NCBI RefSeq assembly: GCF_900182695.1
Contig: NZ_FXTK01000001.1
Coordinates: 186,001-250,000 of the forward strand
Source: Paracoccus laeviglucosivorans
Lineage (GTDB): Bacteria > Pseudomonadota > Alphaproteobacteria > Rhodobacterales > Rhodobacteraceae
Length of the DNA: 64,000 nt
Direction: 5' to 3'
Shown piece by piece: positions 62,648 through 64,000 of the stretch (position 1 is its first letter; each line of letters begins with the position of its first letter). Made by a program: the position numbers and the translations under genes. The notes under the pieces were generated by a model that saw only the letters and a program-made list of their open reading frames with translations, did no database searches and was not told the DNA's origin.

Positions 62648-64000
62648 TCACCACCAGCGCGGCGGCTTCGCGGTGAAGCCTGCCGCAGTTTCCAGTGCTT
62701 GCGCAAGGTTCAACAGACCGCCTTCGTCCCAAGGACGCCCGATCAGTTGCATCCCAAGCGGCAAACCCTGCCCGTTCAGCCCCACGGGAACCGAAATCCC
62801 CGGCAGACCCGCAAGGTTCAGCGTCACGGTAAAGACATCGTTCAGATACATCTCGACCGGGTTGCTGCTATCCGCCGAACCCAGCGCAAAGGCGGCGCTT
62901 GGCGTCGTCGGCGCCAGAATCGCGTCGATGCCGCTGGCATAGGCCTGATCAAAGTCGCGCTTGATCAACGCACGGACCTTGCGGGCGCGGTTGTAATAGG
63001 CGTCATAAAAACCGGCCGAAAGCACATAGGTGCCAACCATGATGCGGCGCTTCACCTCGGGGCCGAAACCTTCGGCGCGGGTCCGCTCATACATCTCGAC
63101 CACGCCATCGCCGGCGCCCAGCTTGGCCCGACGACCGTAACGCACGCCGTCATACCGCGCGAGATTCGAGGACGCCTCGGCAGGGGCGATGACGTAATAG
63201 GCGGGCAGCGCGTATTTCGCGTGTGGCAGGCTGATGTCCACGACCTCGGCCCCGGCGTCACGCAGCATTTCTGCGGTCTTGCTCCACAGGGCGTCGATTT
63301 CATCCGACAAGCCGTCGATGCGGTATTCGCGCGGAATGCCGATCTTCTTGCCACGGATGTCGCCGGTCAGCGCGGCTTCATAATCCGGCACGGGACGTTC
63401 GGCACTGGTCGAATCCTTGGGATCGACCGATGCCATCGCGCCCAGCATGATCGCCGCATCGCGCACCGTCTTGGTGATCGGCCCGGCCTGATCCAGAGAC
63501 GACGCATAGGCGATCACGCCCCAACGGCTGACCCGGCCATAGGTCGGGCGAAGGCCCACCGTGCCGGTGAACGCCGCGGGCTGACGGATCGAGCCGCCGG
63601 TATCCGTCGCAGTCGCCCCCAGACACAGATCCGCCGCGACCGCAGCCGCCGAACCGCCCGACGAACCGCCCGAGGTCCGCGCCACGCCGTCCTCCAGCTT
63701 CCACGGGCTGACCGTCGCGCCATAGGTGCTGTTCTCGGTGGACGAGCCCATGCCGAATTCATCCTGATTCAGCTTGCCCAGCATGACCGCGCCCTGATCC
63801 CACAGGTTCTGGGTCACGGTCGATTCATATTGCGGCAGGAAACCTTCCAGAATGCGGCTGGCCGATTGCGAGGGGACGTCCTTGACGCAGAACAGATCCT
63901 TGACGCCCACCGGAATGCCGGTCATCGGCTGGGCATTGCCTGCCTTGATCCGTGCATCGGCCGCGGCTGCCATACCCCGTGCCTTTTCCGGCGTGTTATG
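62648..64000 (-). CDS. gatA: Asp-tRNA(Asn)/Glu-tRNA(Gln) amidotransferase subunit A, 5' partial
   Basis: The amidase subunit of GatCAB, which converts Glu-tRNA(Gln) to Gln-tRNA(Gln). The frame is open to the window edge (upstream codons read H-N-T-P-E-K-A-R-G), so the first residues are missing. Catalytic triad regions are present: [14 protein letters not shown] (Lys), the glycine-serine-rich [20 protein letters not shown] (Ser pair) and [16 protein letters not shown]-terminus [16 protein letters not shown] is intact. Confidence 0.96.
   Translation of the reverse strand, partial: HNTPEKARGMAAAADARIKAGNAQPMTGIPVGVKDLFCVKDVPSQSASRILEGFLPQYESTVTQNLWDQGAVMLGKLNQDEFGMGSSTENSTYGATVSPWKLEDGVARTSGGSSGGSAAAVAADLCLGATATDTGGSIRQPAAFTGTVGLRPTYGRVSRWGVIAYASSLDQAGPITKTVRDAAIMLGAMASVDPKDSTSAERPVPDYEAALTGDIRGKKIGIPREYRIDGLSDEIDALWSKTAEMLRDAGAEVVDISLPHAKYALPAYYVIAPAEASSNLARYDGVRYGRRAKLGAGDGVVEMYERTRAEGFGPEVKRRIMVGTYVLSAGFYDAYYNRARKVRALIKRDFDQAYASGIDAILAPTTPSAAFALGSADSSNPVEMYLNDVFTVTLNLAGLPGISVPVGLNGQGLPLGMQLIGRPWDEGGLLNLAQALETAAGFTAKPPRWW

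Overview
The window is a GC-rich stretch of an alphaproteobacterial chromosome, most likely from a Paracoccus-like member of the Rhodobacterales. Pointers are protein sequences of that type (CckA, FabI, AlaS, RecA with a GAAC-N7-GAAC LexA box), the mraZ-rsmH-ftsL-ftsI-murE-murF-mraY-murD order, TctDE/TctCBA, several small DUF1127 proteins, and an array of CCUCCUCC-loop small RNAs of the Rhodobacterales 'cuckoo'/CcsR type. I see no tRNA, rRNA, insertion sequence, prophage or CRISPR. Most of the window is ordinary, densely packed core genome.

Layout. 1-4.1 kb: 5'-truncated fabI, an alpha/beta hydrolase, a 55-residue glycine-rich lipoprotein, a membrane-anchored SGNH-like protein and a DUF475 membrane protein. 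4.2-10.6 kb: a TctE/TctD two-component system divergent from an extra binding protein and the tctCBA tricarboxylate transporter. 10.7-16.6 kb: a DUF1127 peptide, aqpZ, glmS-glmU, gph, bfr-bfd. 16.7-22.3 kb: queA, an MFS transporter, a DUF924 protein, lpd, an M20 amidohydrolase. 22.4-28.0 kb: a peptide ABC importer (binding protein and two permeases, no ATPase), a ThiN-like kinase, a DUF2842 protein, purA. 28.2-33.9 kb: a urease operon ureD-A-J-B-C-(DUF1127)-E-F-G. 34-39 kb: a class II glutamine amidotransferase, a DUF1330 protein, alaS, recA. 39.3-45.5 kb: a sulfotransferase-like gene, cckA, an RsmB-type methyltransferase, a transglycosylase, guaB. 45.8-48.5 kb: a FadL-like porin, then three small secreted Cys-rich proteins that share modules. 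48.6-57.8 kb: the division and cell-wall cluster, transcribed mraZ to murD on the minus strand, with MraZ-type repeats upstream. 58.4-64 kb: the Mrp/ApbC ATPase, a DUF1127 gene followed by the RNA array, rlmJ, an N-acetylmuramoyl-L-alanine amidase, an excalibur-type lipoprotein and 5'-truncated gatA.

The most striking element is at 59,846-60,661. A DUF1127 gene (the CcaF1 type known in Rhodobacter) is followed after 10 bases by 14 stem-loops, every one carrying the identical 12-base loop CTCCTCCTCCCT, an anti-Shine-Dalgarno mimic. They alternate short and long stems, giving seven two-hairpin RNA units. Each unit is preceded by an ATAC tetranucleotide, an approximately 160-bp block is duplicated inside the array with compensatory stem changes, and the last hairpin runs into a T tract as a terminator. 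The RNA family is known; the sevenfold expansion and the ATAC linker are read directly from this sequence.
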